From contig JADKKI010000028.1 in the NCBI GenBank assembly GCA_016720595.1, positions 62,001-126,000 on the forward strand: a stretch of DNA of 64,000 nt, in the 5' to 3' direction. Under the pieces are notes generated by a model. It searched no databases, was not told where the DNA came from, and saw only the letters and a list, made by a program, of their open reading frames with translations. Within the stretch, counting starts at the first letter, position 1; every line of letters starts with the position of its first letter. The translations under genes and the position numbers were made by a program. Positions 35,328-45,473 of the stretch are shown piece after piece. This DNA is from Myxococcales bacterium. GTDB taxonomy: Bacteria; Myxococcota_A; Polyangia; Haliangiales; Haliangiaceae.

Positions 35328-36540
35328 ATGCCGACCCCGATCAAGCTCGCGTCTCGCCTCGATCCCATCAAGCCGTCGATCACCCTCGCCGTGACCGCGA
35401 AGGCGGCCAAGCTCAAGGCCGACGGCGTCGACATCGTGAGCTTCGGCGCCGGCGAACCGGACTTCGACACGCCGGACCACATCAAGGCCGCGGCCCGTAC
35501 AGCCCTCGAGAAGCCCGGCTCCGGCAAGTACACCGAGGTCGGTGGCACGCTCGCGCTCCGCAAGGCGATCGCCGCGGAGCTCTCGGCCCGTGCACAAGAC
35601 CACGATCGAGCCCGACCAGGTCCTGGTGTCGAGCGGCGCGAAGCACTCGCTCTACAACCTGTTCATGGCGCTGATCGATCCCGGTGACGAGGTGCTGATC
35701 CCCGCGCCGTACTGGGTCAGCTACCCCGACATGGTGATGCTCGCCGGTGGCCGGCCCGTGATCCTCGAGACCAAGGCCGAGGATGACTTCGCGGTCACCG
35801 CCGCCCAGGTCGCGGCCGCGTGCTCGCCGCGCACGCGCGCGATCGTGCTCAATAACCCATCGAACCCGACGGGCGCCGTGTACACGCGCGCGCAGATCGA
35901 GGCGCTCGCGAAGGTCGTGGTCGAGAAGGACCTCCTCGTGATCTCCGACGACATCTACCGCCAGCTCGTGTACGGAGATGCCGAGTACGTCTCGATCGCC
36001 GCGGTCTCGCCCGAGGTCGCGAAGCGCACGATCCTCGTCGACGGCGTGTCGAAGACCTATGCGATGACCGGCTGGCGCATCGGCTACACCGCCGGCCCGC
36101 TGCCGCTGATCAAGGCGATGGCGAAGATCCAGGGGCAGTCGACCTCGAACCCGACCAACCTGGCGCAGACCGCCACCCTCGCCGCACTCACCGGCCCCCA
36201 GGACTGCGTGGCCACGATGCGCAAGGCGTTCGACGAGCGTCGCCTCGAGATGGTGAAGCTCCTGCGTGCGATCCCGAACGTCAAGTGCCGCGAGCCCAAG
36301 GGCGCGTTCTACGCGTTCCCCGATGTCTCGTTCTACGTCGGCAAGAAGTCCCCCGAAGGCTCGATCCTCGACGACGATGTGCAGCTCTGCGACTGGCTCG
36401 TCGAGGTCGGCAAGGTCGCTGTCGTCCCGGGCTCGGGCTTCGGTGCGCCCGGCTTCGTGCGCCTGTCCTACGCCTGCTCGATGGAGAACATCCGCGACGG
36501 CGTGGGGCGGCTCGCGAAGGCGCTCGGCACGCTCCGCTGA
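35328..36540 (+). pseudogene. Aspartate aminotransferase (class I/II), split by a +1 frameshift
   Basis: The ATG at 35328 begins a normal aminotransferase N-terminus (IKLASRLDPIKPSITLAVT, VDIVSFGAGEPDFDTP) but the frame leaves the family after KAIAAELSA. The frame used from about 35590 continues it (VHKTTIEPDQVLVSSGAKHS through the PLP lysine in VDGVSKTYAMTGWRIGY and the Arg in APGFVRLSYACS). Removing one C from the CCC run at 35587-35589 joins both parts into one protein of about 403 residues, the normal AspC length. As given it cannot make a full enzyme; a sequencing or assembly error is a serious alternative. It follows coaD by 3 bp. Confidence 0.85.
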
Positions 36541-36654
36541 CGCTGCCAAAGCTAGGCGGGTGCGACCTGCGACGCGTACCGTTCGTGACGGTGGCTGACA
36601 GGCTGTGACCAGCCCGCCGTTGGCCAGCCGCGTGCGTCTTGCGACAACGGAGGC

Positions 36655-38670
36655 ATGAAGCTCGGCAAGGCGCTGTTCGCGATCGCGGTGGGTGTGGGCA
36701 CGGTCCTCGGAGCGCAGGTGATCGGCGCCCCCAGGGTGTGGGCCCAGAGTGCGACGACCGGCGCGATCCAGGGCGTGGTCAAGGACCAGGCGACGGGTGA
36801 TCCGCTCGCCGGGGTCACCGTGGTCGTGACCTCGCCGGCGCTGCAGGGGACCCAGACCGCGATCACCGACGAGCACGGCGCCTATCACCTCAAAGAGCTG
36901 CCACCCGGCACGTACCTCGTGACGTTCTTCTATCTCGACCTGACGATCGAGCGCCGGAACATCGTCGTCGGCGTCAACAAGACGACCCCGGTGTTCCAGA
37001 AGCTCGATGGCGGCAAGGGTGGTGGCGAGGTGATCTCGATCCGCGGAACCGCCCCGATCATCGATCCCACGTCGACGAGCCAGGGCATCACGATCGATCG
37101 CAACTACATCCGGAACATCCCGACCCCGGGGCGCACGTTCACCGGGGTCCAGCGCGTGGGGACGCAGCCGTTGCCACCGCCGCCGCCGCCCTCCCCCGCC
37201 CCTGCGATGGGGGTGGCCGCCGGTCAGCAAGCCGACGGCACCGGTGAGATCGCACACAACACAGAGGCCTACGCCCGCCTCGACGACACCCCGTTCTACC
37301 GGGTCAGCGCCCAGCCGCTCTCGACGTTCTCGATCGACGTCGACACCGCGTCGTATGCGAACGCGCGGAGGTTCGTGCGCGAAGGCACGCTCCCGCCGAA
37401 GGACGCGGTCCGCGTCGAGGAGATGATCAACTACTTCCACTACGACTATCCGCAGCCGACCGGGGCGGCGCCGTTCTCGATCACCAGCGAGGTGGGGCCG
37501 AGCCCGTGGAACCCGGCGTTCAAGCTCGTGCGGATCGGCCTCGCCTCTCGCGCGATCGCCGATGCCGAGATCCCTGCGCGCAACCTGGTCTTCCTCCTCG
37601 ATATCTCGGGCTCGATGGATCAGGAGAACAAGCTGCCGCTCCTGGTCCAGGCGATGGGCCTGCTCGTCGATCGACTGCGGCCGCAGGACCGGATCGCGAT
37701 CGTGGTCTACGCGAGCGGCACCGGCGTGGTCCTGGCCTCGACGCCGGGTTCGAAGAAGCTCGAGATCAAGAACGCTCTGACCACGCTGCGCGCCGGCGGC
37801 TCGACGAACGGCGGCGCCGGGATCCAGCTGGCCTACGCGCAAGCGCGCCAGCACTTCGGCAAGCGGGGGATCAACCGAGTGATCCTGTGCACGGACGGCG
37901 ACTTCAACGTGGGCACCACGAGCGAGGGCGAGCTGACGCGCTTGATCGAGGACCAGCGCAAGCACGACGTGTTCCTGACCGTCCTCGGGTTCGGGATGGG
38001 CAACCTCAAGGACTCGACGATGGAGCAGCTGGCCGACAAGGGGAACGGCAACTACGGCTACATCGACACGCTCGAGGAGGCGCGCAAGGTGCTGGTCAAG
38101 GAGGCGGGGGCCACCCTGATGACGGTCGCGAAGGACGTCAAGATCCAGGTCGAGCTCAACCCCGCGAACGTCGCCGGCTACCGCTTGATCGGCTACGAGG
38201 ATCGGCGGCTCGCGAACGAGGACTTCAACGATGACAAGAAGGACGCTGGCGAGATCGGCGCCGGTCACACGGTCACCGCGCTCTACGAGGTGGTGCCCGC
38301 GGGCGTCCCGGTCCCGAGCGGCAAGGTCGACGCGCTGAAGTACCAGACGCCGAGCACGCCGAACGGCCTCGCGGCGAGCGAGCTGATGACGATCAAGGTC
38401 CGGTACAAGCCGCCCACCGGCGACAGCTCGCAGCTGCTCTCGCAGGTGATCAAGAACGCGAGCCCCCCGCTCGACAAGACCTCGATCGACTTTCGCTGGG
38501 CGACCGCGGTCGCGGGCTACGGGATGATGCTGCGCGATTCGCCGATGCACGGCGCCTTGACGTGGGCGATGGTCCGCGGCCTCGCATCGAGTGCGGTCGG
38601 CGCCGATCCGGACGGGTATCGCAAGGAGCTGCTCGAGCTCGTCGAGCGCGCGAGCAAGCTGCCTCGGTGA
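36655..38670 (+). CDS. Secreted vWA-domain protein with CarboxypepD-reg and TonB-plug-like N-terminus
   Basis: 671 residues with a signal peptide. Residues about 35-110 are a CarboxypepD-regulatory beta domain (GAIQGVVKDQATGDPLAG, AITDEHGAYHLKELPPG). The next 60 resemble the start of a TonB-dependent receptor plug (GGEVISIRGTAPIIDPTSTS). After a Pro-rich linker comes a von Willebrand A domain with the metal-ion site DISGSMDQ and FAAxxG-like turns, plus a C-terminal YfbK/DUF3520-type region (ADKGNGNYGYIDTLEEARK, VDFRWATAVAGYGMMLRDS-like). Probably extracellular or periplasmic, protein-binding. A TonB-plug start without a barrel suggests recombination of a receptor gene. Confidence 0.85.
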   Translation: MKLGKALFAIAVGVGTVLGAQVIGAPRVWAQSATTGAIQGVVKDQATGDPLAGVTVVVTSPALQGTQTAITDEHGAYHLKELPPGTYLVTFFYLDLTIERRNIVVGVNKTTPVFQKLDGGKGGGEVISIRGTAPIIDPTSTSQGITIDRNYIRNIPTPGRTFTGVQRVGTQPLPPPPPPSPAPAMGVAAGQQADGTGEIAHNTEAYARLDDTPFYRVSAQPLSTFSIDVDTASYANARRFVREGTLPPKDAVRVEEMINYFHYDYPQPTGAAPFSITSEVGPSPWNPAFKLVRIGLASRAIADAEIPARNLVFLLDISGSMDQENKLPLLVQAMGLLVDRLRPQDRIAIVVYASGTGVVLASTPGSKKLEIKNALTTLRAGGSTNGGAGIQLAYAQARQHFGKRGINRVILCTDGDFNVGTTSEGELTRLIEDQRKHDVFLTVLGFGMGNLKDSTMEQLADKGNGNYGYIDTLEEARKVLVKEAGATLMTVAKDVKIQVELNPANVAGYRLIGYEDRRLANEDFNDDKKDAGEIGAGHTVTALYEVVPAGVPVPSGKVDALKYQTPSTPNGLAASELMTIKVRYKPPTGDSSQLLSQVIKNASPPLDKTSIDFRWATAVAGYGMMLRDSPMHGALTWAMVRGLASSAVGADPDGYRKELLELVERASKLPR

Positions 38671-38688
38671 GCGTTCGCCTCGCGCGAG

Positions 38689-39954
38689 CTAAGGTTGCCC
38701 GGCGATCGTGATCGCTTGCGACGGGGTCAACGGGTCACGAAACCACACCACCCACTCGCGCGGCTTCCCGATCACGCGCTGCTTGACGAAGAACGGCCCC
38801 GCCGTGTCCGCCTTGGTCACGGTGATGTCCGACATCGGATCCGCGAACCGGATCCACACGGCGAACGTCGTCGTGACCGCACCATGCAGCGTCACGGTCG
38901 AGGCCACGTTCACCGGCGCAGCCTCGCTCCCGTAGATCCCCTCCTCGCCCGGATTGATGAAGTCCGAGTTGAACTGGAGGGCCGGCGCGGCTGTCCCCAC
39001 CAGCCGTGCGCGTCCGAGCAGGCCACTCTGGACGCAACTGCCCAGACCGTGCCCGAGGAACATCTCCGTCCGCCCGGTGTAGTTGAAGCTTCCGATCGAG
39101 GCGACGTTGTGCGACTGGATGAAGTCGAGGACGAAGGCGTAGAGGTTCGGGGTCGGCTGCCTCACGCGCGATACCAGCGCGTTTGCCCAGCCAAACGCGA
39201 CGCCCTGCGTTCCGTAGTCGAGGCACACCGCCTGGTTGCCTGAGAGGTCGGTCCCCGCGGGGATCGCTGCGGGCTGACCGTTCTCGCCCAACAACGTCTC
39301 GCCGCCCGGCAGGTCGGCCAGGGTGAAGAAGCTGGTCGGGAAGTAGCTCGTCGTACCCAGCCCCTGGCAGTCGATCGAGGAGGTCGCGATCGGCGTCGTG
39401 CTGCCGGCGCCGTTATCTGACATCGAGTCCGATCGCACGATCCGTCCGTCGGGGAATACGGTGAACATCGACGAGCCCAGCGGGTGGCGCGTCAACGCGG
39501 CGCCGCCGGTGTCCGTGCCGACGAGGTCGGTCCGCCAGTTCACCGTGACCTTGACCACCGCCGGGCCCTCGAGCGGGGACAGGAAGATCGACGTGTTCAC
39601 GACCGCCATGCCGCCGCTGCGGATCGTGTGTGCGGGGAACAGCGCCATCCCGGCCTGGTTCTCCGCGTAGCAGTTCGCGGTCTGATCGGACCCCAGGTGC
39701 TCGGTGCCGTCGATCAGCAGGTGGTCCGGAAAGTGGAAGGTGCTCGCCCCATCCGCGAAGTGGAGCGTGAAGAACGGTCCCGAGACCGTCCCGCCCATGC
39801 CGAGGCCCGTGCCCGTCGGGGTGAACGTCACCATCGGCATGTCGAACATCGTGCCGTCGCTCGGAGCGTCGTCCCCTTGCTCGGGGGCGTCGCGCTGCGA
39901 GAAGCCGGGCTTGCCGAAGCAACCGGCGAGCGCCAGCACGAGCACGAGCCTCAT
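38689..39954 (-). CDS. Large lipoprotein of unknown function
   Basis: ATG at 39954 overlaps the stop of the DHH gene (39951-39954) and gives lipobox LALAGC. The 421-residue product is beta-rich with repeated hydrophobic strands (PTGTGLGMGGTVSGPFFTL, ASTFHFPDHLLIDG, IGSFNYTGRTEMFLGHGLG, STVTLHGAVTTTFAVWIRF). No family is recognised and no catalytic motif visible. Exported and lipid-anchored; co-transcribed with the phosphoesterase. Confidence 0.65.
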   Translation of the reverse strand: MRLVLVLALAGCFGKPGFSQRDAPEQGDDAPSDGTMFDMPMVTFTPTGTGLGMGGTVSGPFFTLHFADGASTFHFPDHLLIDGTEHLGSDQTANCYAENQAGMALFPAHTIRSGGMAVVNTSIFLSPLEGPAVVKVTVNWRTDLVGTDTGGAALTRHPLGSSMFTVFPDGRIVRSDSMSDNGAGSTTPIATSSIDCQGLGTTSYFPTSFFTLADLPGGETLLGENGQPAAIPAGTDLSGNQAVCLDYGTQGVAFGWANALVSRVRQPTPNLYAFVLDFIQSHNVASIGSFNYTGRTEMFLGHGLGSCVQSGLLGRARLVGTAAPALQFNSDFINPGEEGIYGSEAAPVNVASTVTLHGAVTTTFAVWIRFADPMSDITVTKADTAGPFFVKQRVIGKPREWVVWFRDPLTPSQAITIAGQP

Positions 39955-40913
39955 GCCGTGAGCTCCTTCACGATCGCCGCGAGCGTGGCCTGCGCACGCG
40001 GGAGCTCGTCGCCCCGCAGGGTCACGCCACCGACCACCGCGTGCCCACCACCGCCGAACCGCGCGCACAACGCACCGATATCGTGCTCGCGCGGATGTTC
40101 GGTCCACGGGTTCACGCCGACGGAGATCTTGATGCTCGTGGCGGTCCGCGTGCCCGTGACGGCGTACTGGGAGCGCGGGAACAGCAGGTAGCCGAGGAAG
40201 CCCGGGCTGCGCGCGCCGATCTCGGCGAACCGATCGAACACGATGACATCGCCGGCCCATACGCCGAGGCGCTGGATCGCCGTGATCTCGTCGGCGCGCT
40301 CCGCCTCGACGGCGGCGAGCTGTGGCGCGACATCGGCGCGCTGTGCGACCTCCGCGAGCGAGCTGCGCGACAGCCACTCGACGTAGCGCGCCGTGTCGAT
40401 CGGCGAGCGACCGTGGGCCAGCCACGCCGCCAGCCGCTGCGCCGGCAGCTCGAGGGCGACGGCCTCGGCGGCCGAGCCGAACTGGGCCGCATCGATCGTG
40501 TCTGCCCACTCGACCGCGTCGAGCAGGTGAGGTGGTGCCCTCCAGCCCCAGCCCTTCTCGAGCGCGCGAGAGATCAACCCCGCGCACGAGGGCGCCGTGG
40601 GGTCGAAGAACCAGGTCGCGAGGTGGCGCTCGTCGAACACGTCGCGCAGCACGGGCGGCTGGAACGCGGTCGGATGGTGATCGAACCACCAGGTCATCCG
40701 GGGATCGGCGCAGAACCGGAAGTCGACGCAGGCGTGATCATCGGCATCGAGCGGGAGCCCGTCGAACGGGTCGCCGTCCTTGTGGACCATCCCCACGGGC
40801 CGGACCTCGACGTCCTTCGCGATCACATCGCGATAGAACGCCGTGAACAACGCCGCCGAGGTCGTGCCATCGAAGCAGGCGTCGTGGAAGAAGATCTTCA
40901 GGATCCGGGCCAC
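39951..40913 (-). CDS. DHH-family phosphoesterase
   Basis: 320 residues. I choose the GTG at 40913 because homologous proteins begin directly at the first catalytic strand ([19 protein letters not shown]); an ATG at 40964 would add 17 residues. The DHH domain shows FHDACFDG, metal ligands in [10 protein letters not shown] and [11 protein letters not shown], and the DHHA1 domain has [11 protein letters not shown]. This family comprises nanoRNases/pAp phosphatases, cyclic-dinucleotide phosphodiesterases and short-chain exopolyphosphatases; the substrate cannot be chosen from sequence alone. Cytosolic. Confidence 0.85.
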   Translation of the reverse strand: MARILKIFFHDACFDGTTSAALFTAFYRDVIAKDVEVRPVGMVHKDGDPFDGLPLDADDHACVDFRFCADPRMTWWFDHHPTAFQPPVLRDVFDERHLATWFFDPTAPSCAGLISRALEKGWGWRAPPHLLDAVEWADTIDAAQFGSAAEAVALELPAQRLAAWLAHGRSPIDTARYVEWLSRSSLAEVAQRADVAPQLAAVEAERADEITAIQRLGVWAGDVIVFDRFAEIGARSPGFLGYLLFPRSQYAVTGTRTATSIKISVGVNPWTEHPREHDIGALCARFGGGGHAVVGGVTLRGDELPRAQATLAAIVKELTA

Positions 40914-40990
40914 GAGCGGAAACCGATCATACCCCGAGTGGAGGCGTTGCGCGGGCAGCGCCATGTCGGGGCAGGTGATACCTTCCGTCC

Positions 40991-41440
40991 ATGGATCTGA
41001 AGATCTATCTGTGGCTGAAGGCCGGCCACCTGATCTCGCTCTTCCTCTGGGTGGGCGGACTGTTCGCGATCTACTGGATGTTGCGCCTGCACGCGCACGC
41101 CCCGAAGGACACCCACGAGAAGCTGACGCTCATGGAGCGGTCGATCGCGCTCGCCACCGACATCGCGTCGGCGGTCGCCATCGGCACCGGGCTCGGCATG
41201 ATCTTCGGCGCGCCGGGCGGCAACATGCTGACGCAGCCGGGTGCCGGCTGGCTGCACATCAAGCTCACGCTCGTGGTGCTCGGCATCCTGCCCGTCCACG
41301 GCATGCTGCGCGCACGGATCAAGAAGTTCGGGATGGGGCAGATCACGCCCGTGCCGCAGTGGCTGTGGAGCCTGTTCCTCGCCTCGATCACCGTGATCGT
41401 GATCCTCGTGGTGCGCGGTCCGCTGATGTTCGCGAAGTAG
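40991..41440 (+). CDS. CopD/HemJ-like integral membrane protein
   Basis: 149 residues with four membrane segments, starting [20 protein letters not shown]. It has His12 in that first helix and [18 protein letters not shown] later, matching the positions of the essential His and Lys of HemJ protoporphyrinogen oxidase and its CopD relatives. HemJ itself is usually 140-150 residues, so this could be a diverged HemJ. No other haem gene is near, so CopD-family of unknown function is the safe call. Confidence 0.7.
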   Translation: MDLKIYLWLKAGHLISLFLWVGGLFAIYWMLRLHAHAPKDTHEKLTLMERSIALATDIASAVAIGTGLGMIFGAPGGNMLTQPGAGWLHIKLTLVVLGILPVHGMLRARIKKFGMGQITPVPQWLWSLFLASITVIVILVVRGPLMFAK

Positions 41441-41448
41441 CGGCGCAC

Positions 41449-42645
41449 GTGCGGACGCTGCTCCACGTCGATCTCGACGCGTTCTATGCAGCGGTCGAGC
41501 AGCGTGATGATCCGGCCCTCCGCGGCAAGCCCGTCCTCGTCGGCGGCTCCGCCCGGCGCGGCGTGGTGGCGTCCTGCTCCTACGAAGCCCGCGCGTTCGG
41601 GATCCGCTCGGCGATGCCGATGGCCGAGGCGATGCGACGCTGCCCCAAGGCGGTCGTGGTCCACCACCACATGGATCGGTACGTCGACGCCTCCCGCGGG
41701 TTCTTCCAGATCCTCGGCGACTACTCGCCCGACATCGAGGGCCTGTCGCTCGACGAGGCGTTCCTCGACGTCACCGGCAGCGAACGCCTGCTCGGGGACG
41801 GCCCCACGATCGGTCGCGCGATCAAGCAGCGGGTCCGCACCGAGCTCCAGCTGGTGGCCTCGGTCGGCGTCGCCCCGATCAAGCTCGCCGCGAAGATCGC
41901 CTCGGACATCGATAAGCCCGACGGCCTGCGGGTGGTCACGCCCGAAGGTCTGCTCGCGTTCCTCCACCCGCTCCCGGTGACCCGGCTGTGGGGCGTGGGC
42001 GAGGCCACGCGGGAGGCGCTCGCGAGCATGGGCCTCTCCACGATCGGCGAGGTCGCGCGCTATCCCGAGGCGGCGCTGATCGGCCGGCTCGGCGCGATCA
42101 CCGGCCGGCACCTCGCGGCGCTCGCGCGCGGCCAGGACTCGCGCGAGGTGATGCCCGAGAGCGATCCAGTCTCGGTCGGTCACCGCGAGACGTTCGACGA
42201 CGATCTCGATGACAAGGGGGAGCTCGCCGTGGTCCTCCTCGATCAGGCGGACCGCGTGGCGAGCCGGCTGCGCGGGAACCACCTGCGTGCGCGCACCGTG
42301 GTGCTGACGATCAAGTACGACGACTTCCGCGAGATCTCCCGCCGCACCACGCTCGACGCCCCGACCAGCGACGGTGACGTGCTCGGGCGCTCCGCGATCG
42401 AGCTGCTCGCCAAGGTCCCGATCGAGGCGCGACGCGGTGCACGCGTACGGCTCTGCGGTGTGACCGCGACGCAGCTCGAGCCGCGGGACGCCCCGCGGCA
42501 GCTCGGCTTCGACGAGGCCACGCGCGCGAAGGGCGAGCGCCTGGGCGATACGATCGACAAGCTCGCGCACAAGTTCGGCAAGGCGACGATCCGCCGGGCC
42601 GTGCACCTGGCGGGGGACGACGACCAGGACGACGGCGACGCGTAA
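41449..42645 (+). CDS. dinB: DNA polymerase IV (DinB), translesion polymerase
   Basis: GTG at 41449; 398 residues. Y-family palm motif [17 protein letters not shown] with the first metal-binding Asp, [20 protein letters not shown] (fingers), [12 protein letters not shown] (second acidic pair), and the thumb/little-finger region ([34 protein letters not shown]). Synthesises across DNA lesions, error-prone. The C-terminus lacks an obvious beta-clamp-binding QxxL[F] motif except perhaps RQLGFD, so clamp binding is uncertain. Confidence 0.94.
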   Translation: MRTLLHVDLDAFYAAVEQRDDPALRGKPVLVGGSARRGVVASCSYEARAFGIRSAMPMAEAMRRCPKAVVVHHHMDRYVDASRGFFQILGDYSPDIEGLSLDEAFLDVTGSERLLGDGPTIGRAIKQRVRTELQLVASVGVAPIKLAAKIASDIDKPDGLRVVTPEGLLAFLHPLPVTRLWGVGEATREALASMGLSTIGEVARYPEAALIGRLGAITGRHLAALARGQDSREVMPESDPVSVGHRETFDDDLDDKGELAVVLLDQADRVASRLRGNHLRARTVVLTIKYDDFREISRRTTLDAPTSDGDVLGRSAIELLAKVPIEARRGARVRLCGVTATQLEPRDAPRQLGFDEATRAKGERLGDTIDKLAHKFGKATIRRAVHLAGDDDQDDGDA

Positions 42646-42718
42646 CCTGCCGGAACCTGCCACGATCGTTTCGGTTCCCAAACCGGGAAGCTGGCGTGTC
42701 ATAGGAGCAAGGTCCCCG

Positions 42719-44380
42719 ATGCTCCGCCCCTTCCCCTGCCTGTTCACCGTCGCCGCCGCCGCGCTCGCGAGCACCGCGCACGCGGATCCGACCCCGCCCC
42801 CGGCCGTCGCCACCTACGCGATCGTGGTCGGCTCCAATGCCGGAGGTCCCGGGCAGACAGAGCTGCGGTTCGCCGAGGATGACGCGCGCCGCGTGGCGAG
42901 CCTGCTCGGCGAGCTCGGCGGCTACTCCGCCGATGCCATCGACGTGATCGTGCATCCCACGCCGGACCTCGTCCGCGAGCGGCTCGCGCGGCTCTCGACC
43001 CGCGTCAGTGCCGATCTCGCCAACGGGCGGCAGGCCCGCGTGCTGTTCTATTACTCGGGCCACGCCCGCGCGAACGCGCTCGATCTGGGCGATCAGGAGC
43101 TGCCGCTCGTCGAGCTCCGGACCCGCCTGTTCTCCGTCCCCGCAGCGCTCACCGTGGTGGTCCTCGATGCGTGCCAGAGCGGCGCGTTCTCACGGATCAA
43201 GGGCGCCGCCCCCGCCGCGGACTTCTCGTACAACTCGCGGAACCAGCTCGATGCCACCGGCATCGCGGTCCTGGCCTCGTCGAGCGGCAGCGAGCTCTCG
43301 CAGGAGAGCGTCGAGCTGCGCTCGAGCTACTTCACGCATCACCTCCTGGTCGGCATGCGCGGTGCGGGCGATGCGAACCGCGACGGCGCGGTCTCGATCG
43401 ACGAGGCCTATCGCTACGCGTATCACCAGACGCTCCTCGCCACCGCGGAGACCGCGGTCGGCGGCCAGCACGTCAGCCTGGAGGTCGATCTCAAGGGCCA
43501 CGGTGAGATCCCGATGTCGTTCCCGCGCGCGGCGACCGCCTCGATCGAGCTCCCGGCCACCCTCGAGGGCAAGACGCTCGTCGAGGACCGGCGCGCCCAC
43601 GCGGTGGTCGCAGAGACCTACAAGGCCAAGGGCGCTCCGGTTCGGATCGCCGTCGCCCCAGGTGACTACCAGGTGCTCGTGCGCAGCGGCACGCGGCTGC
43701 TCCGGTGCCAGCTCACGGCCGGCCCCGGCGGCTCCACGGTCGATCCGTCTCGCTGTACGAGTGAGGCGATCACCGCCACCACGGCGAAGGGAGGCCGCGC
43801 GCCGTTCGTGCCGCAGCAGCTGATCGAGCTCGCGATGTTCGTCGGGCCAGAGCGGTCCGACGGCTACACCGAAACCCTCGAGAACTTCGGCTATGGCAAA
43901 CCGGGCCTTCCCGTGAGCCGTGGCCTGGCCGCCACCTACCTCCGCCAGCGCTCGTCGCGGCTGTGGCTCGGTGGGTCCGCGAGCTACGAGCAATCGCCGG
44001 AGTGGAGGCGCACGGACAGTGATACCAGCCTGGCAACGGACTGGTCGACGATCCGCGCGATGGCAGTCGTCCGCGGCGTGCAGATGGCCAGCGATCACGG
44101 CTTCTCGTCGCATGTCGGCGTCTACGGCCAGCTCGGTGGCGGCCTCGCCTTGGGGCGCTCCCACTTCAAGGACGCCGACGATATGTGGTCGACCAACACC
44201 GACTTCGGCATTGCCGTCGCCGCGAGCGCCGGCCTCTTGATCCGCAGCACGGTGATCGATCGATTGATCGGCACGTTCGGCTACGAGTTCGCGTACACGC
44301 CCTCGATCACCAACGACATTGGCGATCGCCACGCCAGTGGTGGCCACCGTCTCACCCTCGCCTTCGGCGTCACCTTCTGA
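42719..44380 (+). CDS. Secreted caspase-fold protein with EF-hand and barrel-like C-terminus
   Basis: 553 residues: signal peptide to about 22, then a caspase/metacaspase-type peptidase domain with catalytic His115 (LFYYSGHARANA) and Cys152 (VVLDACQSGAFSR). A textbook EF-hand calcium loop, residues 218-229 (DANRDGAVSIDE), follows within the domain. After a PEGA-like beta stretch, the final 190 residues look like an outer-membrane barrel (ATYLRQRSSRLWLGGSAS, SSHVGVYGQLGGGLALG) and the protein ends in Phe. Calcium-stimulated cleavage of surface proteins is a reasonable guess. Next genes encode a Cys-rich protein, a sigma factor and an anti-sigma. Confidence 0.82.
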   Translation: MLRPFPCLFTVAAAALASTAHADPTPPPAVATYAIVVGSNAGGPGQTELRFAEDDARRVASLLGELGGYSADAIDVIVHPTPDLVRERLARLSTRVSADLANGRQARVLFYYSGHARANALDLGDQELPLVELRTRLFSVPAALTVVVLDACQSGAFSRIKGAAPAADFSYNSRNQLDATGIAVLASSSGSELSQESVELRSSYFTHHLLVGMRGAGDANRDGAVSIDEAYRYAYHQTLLATAETAVGGQHVSLEVDLKGHGEIPMSFPRAATASIELPATLEGKTLVEDRRAHAVVAETYKAKGAPVRIAVAPGDYQVLVRSGTRLLRCQLTAGPGGSTVDPSRCTSEAITATTAKGGRAPFVPQQLIELAMFVGPERSDGYTETLENFGYGKPGLPVSRGLAATYLRQRSSRLWLGGSASYEQSPEWRRTDSDTSLATDWSTIRAMAVVRGVQMASDHGFSSHVGVYGQLGGGLALGRSHFKDADDMWSTNTDFGIAVAASAGLLIRSTVIDRLIGTFGYEFAYTPSITNDIGDRHASGGHRLTLAFGVTF

Positions 44381-44387
44381 GGCCCCC

Positions 44388-45473
44388 ATGCGCGCTCCCC
44401 TGACCTTCATCTTGCTCGTCGCCGCAGCGTCGCAACTCGGCGCCACCGACTGTGGACAGATCACCCGCGACCAAGGCTTCGACCTGTGGTGCGGTGACGT
44501 GCTGTGCACCTGGAAGCTCGAGCGCGGCGAGATCAAGCGCGTGGGCACCTGGAACGAGCACGACTCCGGGGTCGAGATGGTCGGCGAGGACGTGGCGTTC
44601 GAGCAACTCACGCCCGTGACGAGCGGTGACACGACCTGCATCCGGTTCGAGCTCGTCGCGAACGTCGCGGACGACGCCGAGGTCCGGCTCAACGTCGATG
44701 TGTTCGGCGATGGCTCGGTCGAGTTCAGCGAGCGGCTCCCGACCTCGCGGTGGAAGCCGCTGTCCTTCCTGATCCCGATCCGCGCCCCCTACGAGGGCGT
44801 GCGGTTCGAGCTGACCAAGCGCGGTGCCGGCAAGGCCGTGCTCGCGCAGCTCCAGGCCGAGACCGCGCCCAACGAGTGCGAGGGCTTCACGGTGATCGAG
44901 CCGGGTCCCGCGCCGCTCGGTGGTGCGTGCACGGCAAACGATCAGTGCGCGAGCAAGCTGTGCCGGACGGTCGTCGATCCCGAAGCGTGGCTCGGGGTCG
45001 CGCAGCGCTGCGTCGGTTGCGATCCGAGCCTCGGCGCGTTGGCGTGCGCCGGAGGGCAGGTCTGTGGGTTCGGCACACCCGCCTCGCACGTGCTCCATCT
45101 CCCCGTGACCTGCGTGGCGCCGGGGAGCCGTCTGCTCGGCGAGCAGTGCCTCGACGACCCGCAGTGCGCGACCGGCGTGTGCAACGCGTCTGTGTGCTCG
45201 ACCTGCGAGGCCTCCCAGCCGTGCGTCGGCGAGAGCTGCGGCCAGGCCTACGCGAACGGTCCGTTCGTGTGCAGCCCGAACCAGGGCCAGCGCGCGGCCG
45301 GGCAGCCCTGCGCGACCCACGCCGATTGCACGAGCGGCCGCTGCGGCGGTGCGGTGCACGAGCAGTGCGCCAGCGGGCGTGAGTGCTCGAGCCCGGAGCA
45401 ATGCCCCGTCGACGATGGCCTCGCGCCGGGCACCTGTGACACGGTCGGCATCGAGGGTGGACGCTGCGAGTGA
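44388..45473 (+). CDS. Cys-rich secreted protein
   Basis: ATG at 44388 gives a signal peptide (RAPLTFILLVAAASQLGA); earlier in-frame codons are inside the previous gene. The 361-residue product has an N-terminal beta domain of about 170 residues (CTWKLERGEIKRVGTW, AEVRLNVDVFGDG) and then a region with about 24 cysteines in repeated short loops (GGACTANDQCASKLC, GEQCLDDPQCATGVCN, GQPCATHADCTSGRCG). These resemble disulphide-rich stalk domains found in myxobacterial surface proteins. Role unknown; probably structural, in the same operon as the caspase. Confidence 0.75.
   Translation: MRAPLTFILLVAAASQLGATDCGQITRDQGFDLWCGDVLCTWKLERGEIKRVGTWNEHDSGVEMVGEDVAFEQLTPVTSGDTTCIRFELVANVADDAEVRLNVDVFGDGSVEFSERLPTSRWKPLSFLIPIRAPYEGVRFELTKRGAGKAVLAQLQAETAPNECEGFTVIEPGPAPLGGACTANDQCASKLCRTVVDPEAWLGVAQRCVGCDPSLGALACAGGQVCGFGTPASHVLHLPVTCVAPGSRLLGEQCLDDPQCATGVCNASVCSTCEASQPCVGESCGQAYANGPFVCSPNQGQRAAGQPCATHADCTSGRCGGAVHEQCASGRECSSPEQCPVDDGLAPGTCDTVGIEGGRCE

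Noticed and set aside
36541..36654. Rho-independent terminator after the aminotransferase gene
   Set aside because: Small hairpins (ACCGT/ACGGT; GGCTG/CAGCC) are visible but stems are only 5 bp and no T run follows.
35482..38550. Long leftward reading frame of about 1000 residues across aminotransferase and vWA genes
   Set aside because: Arg/Asp/Val-rich composition of an antisense frame in GC-rich DNA, no domain, fully covered by well-supported genes on the other strand.
42719..44380. Caspase-fold protein as part of an anti-phage defence system
   Set aside because: It has a signal peptide and barrel-like end, so it acts outside the cytoplasm; no defence genes adjoin.
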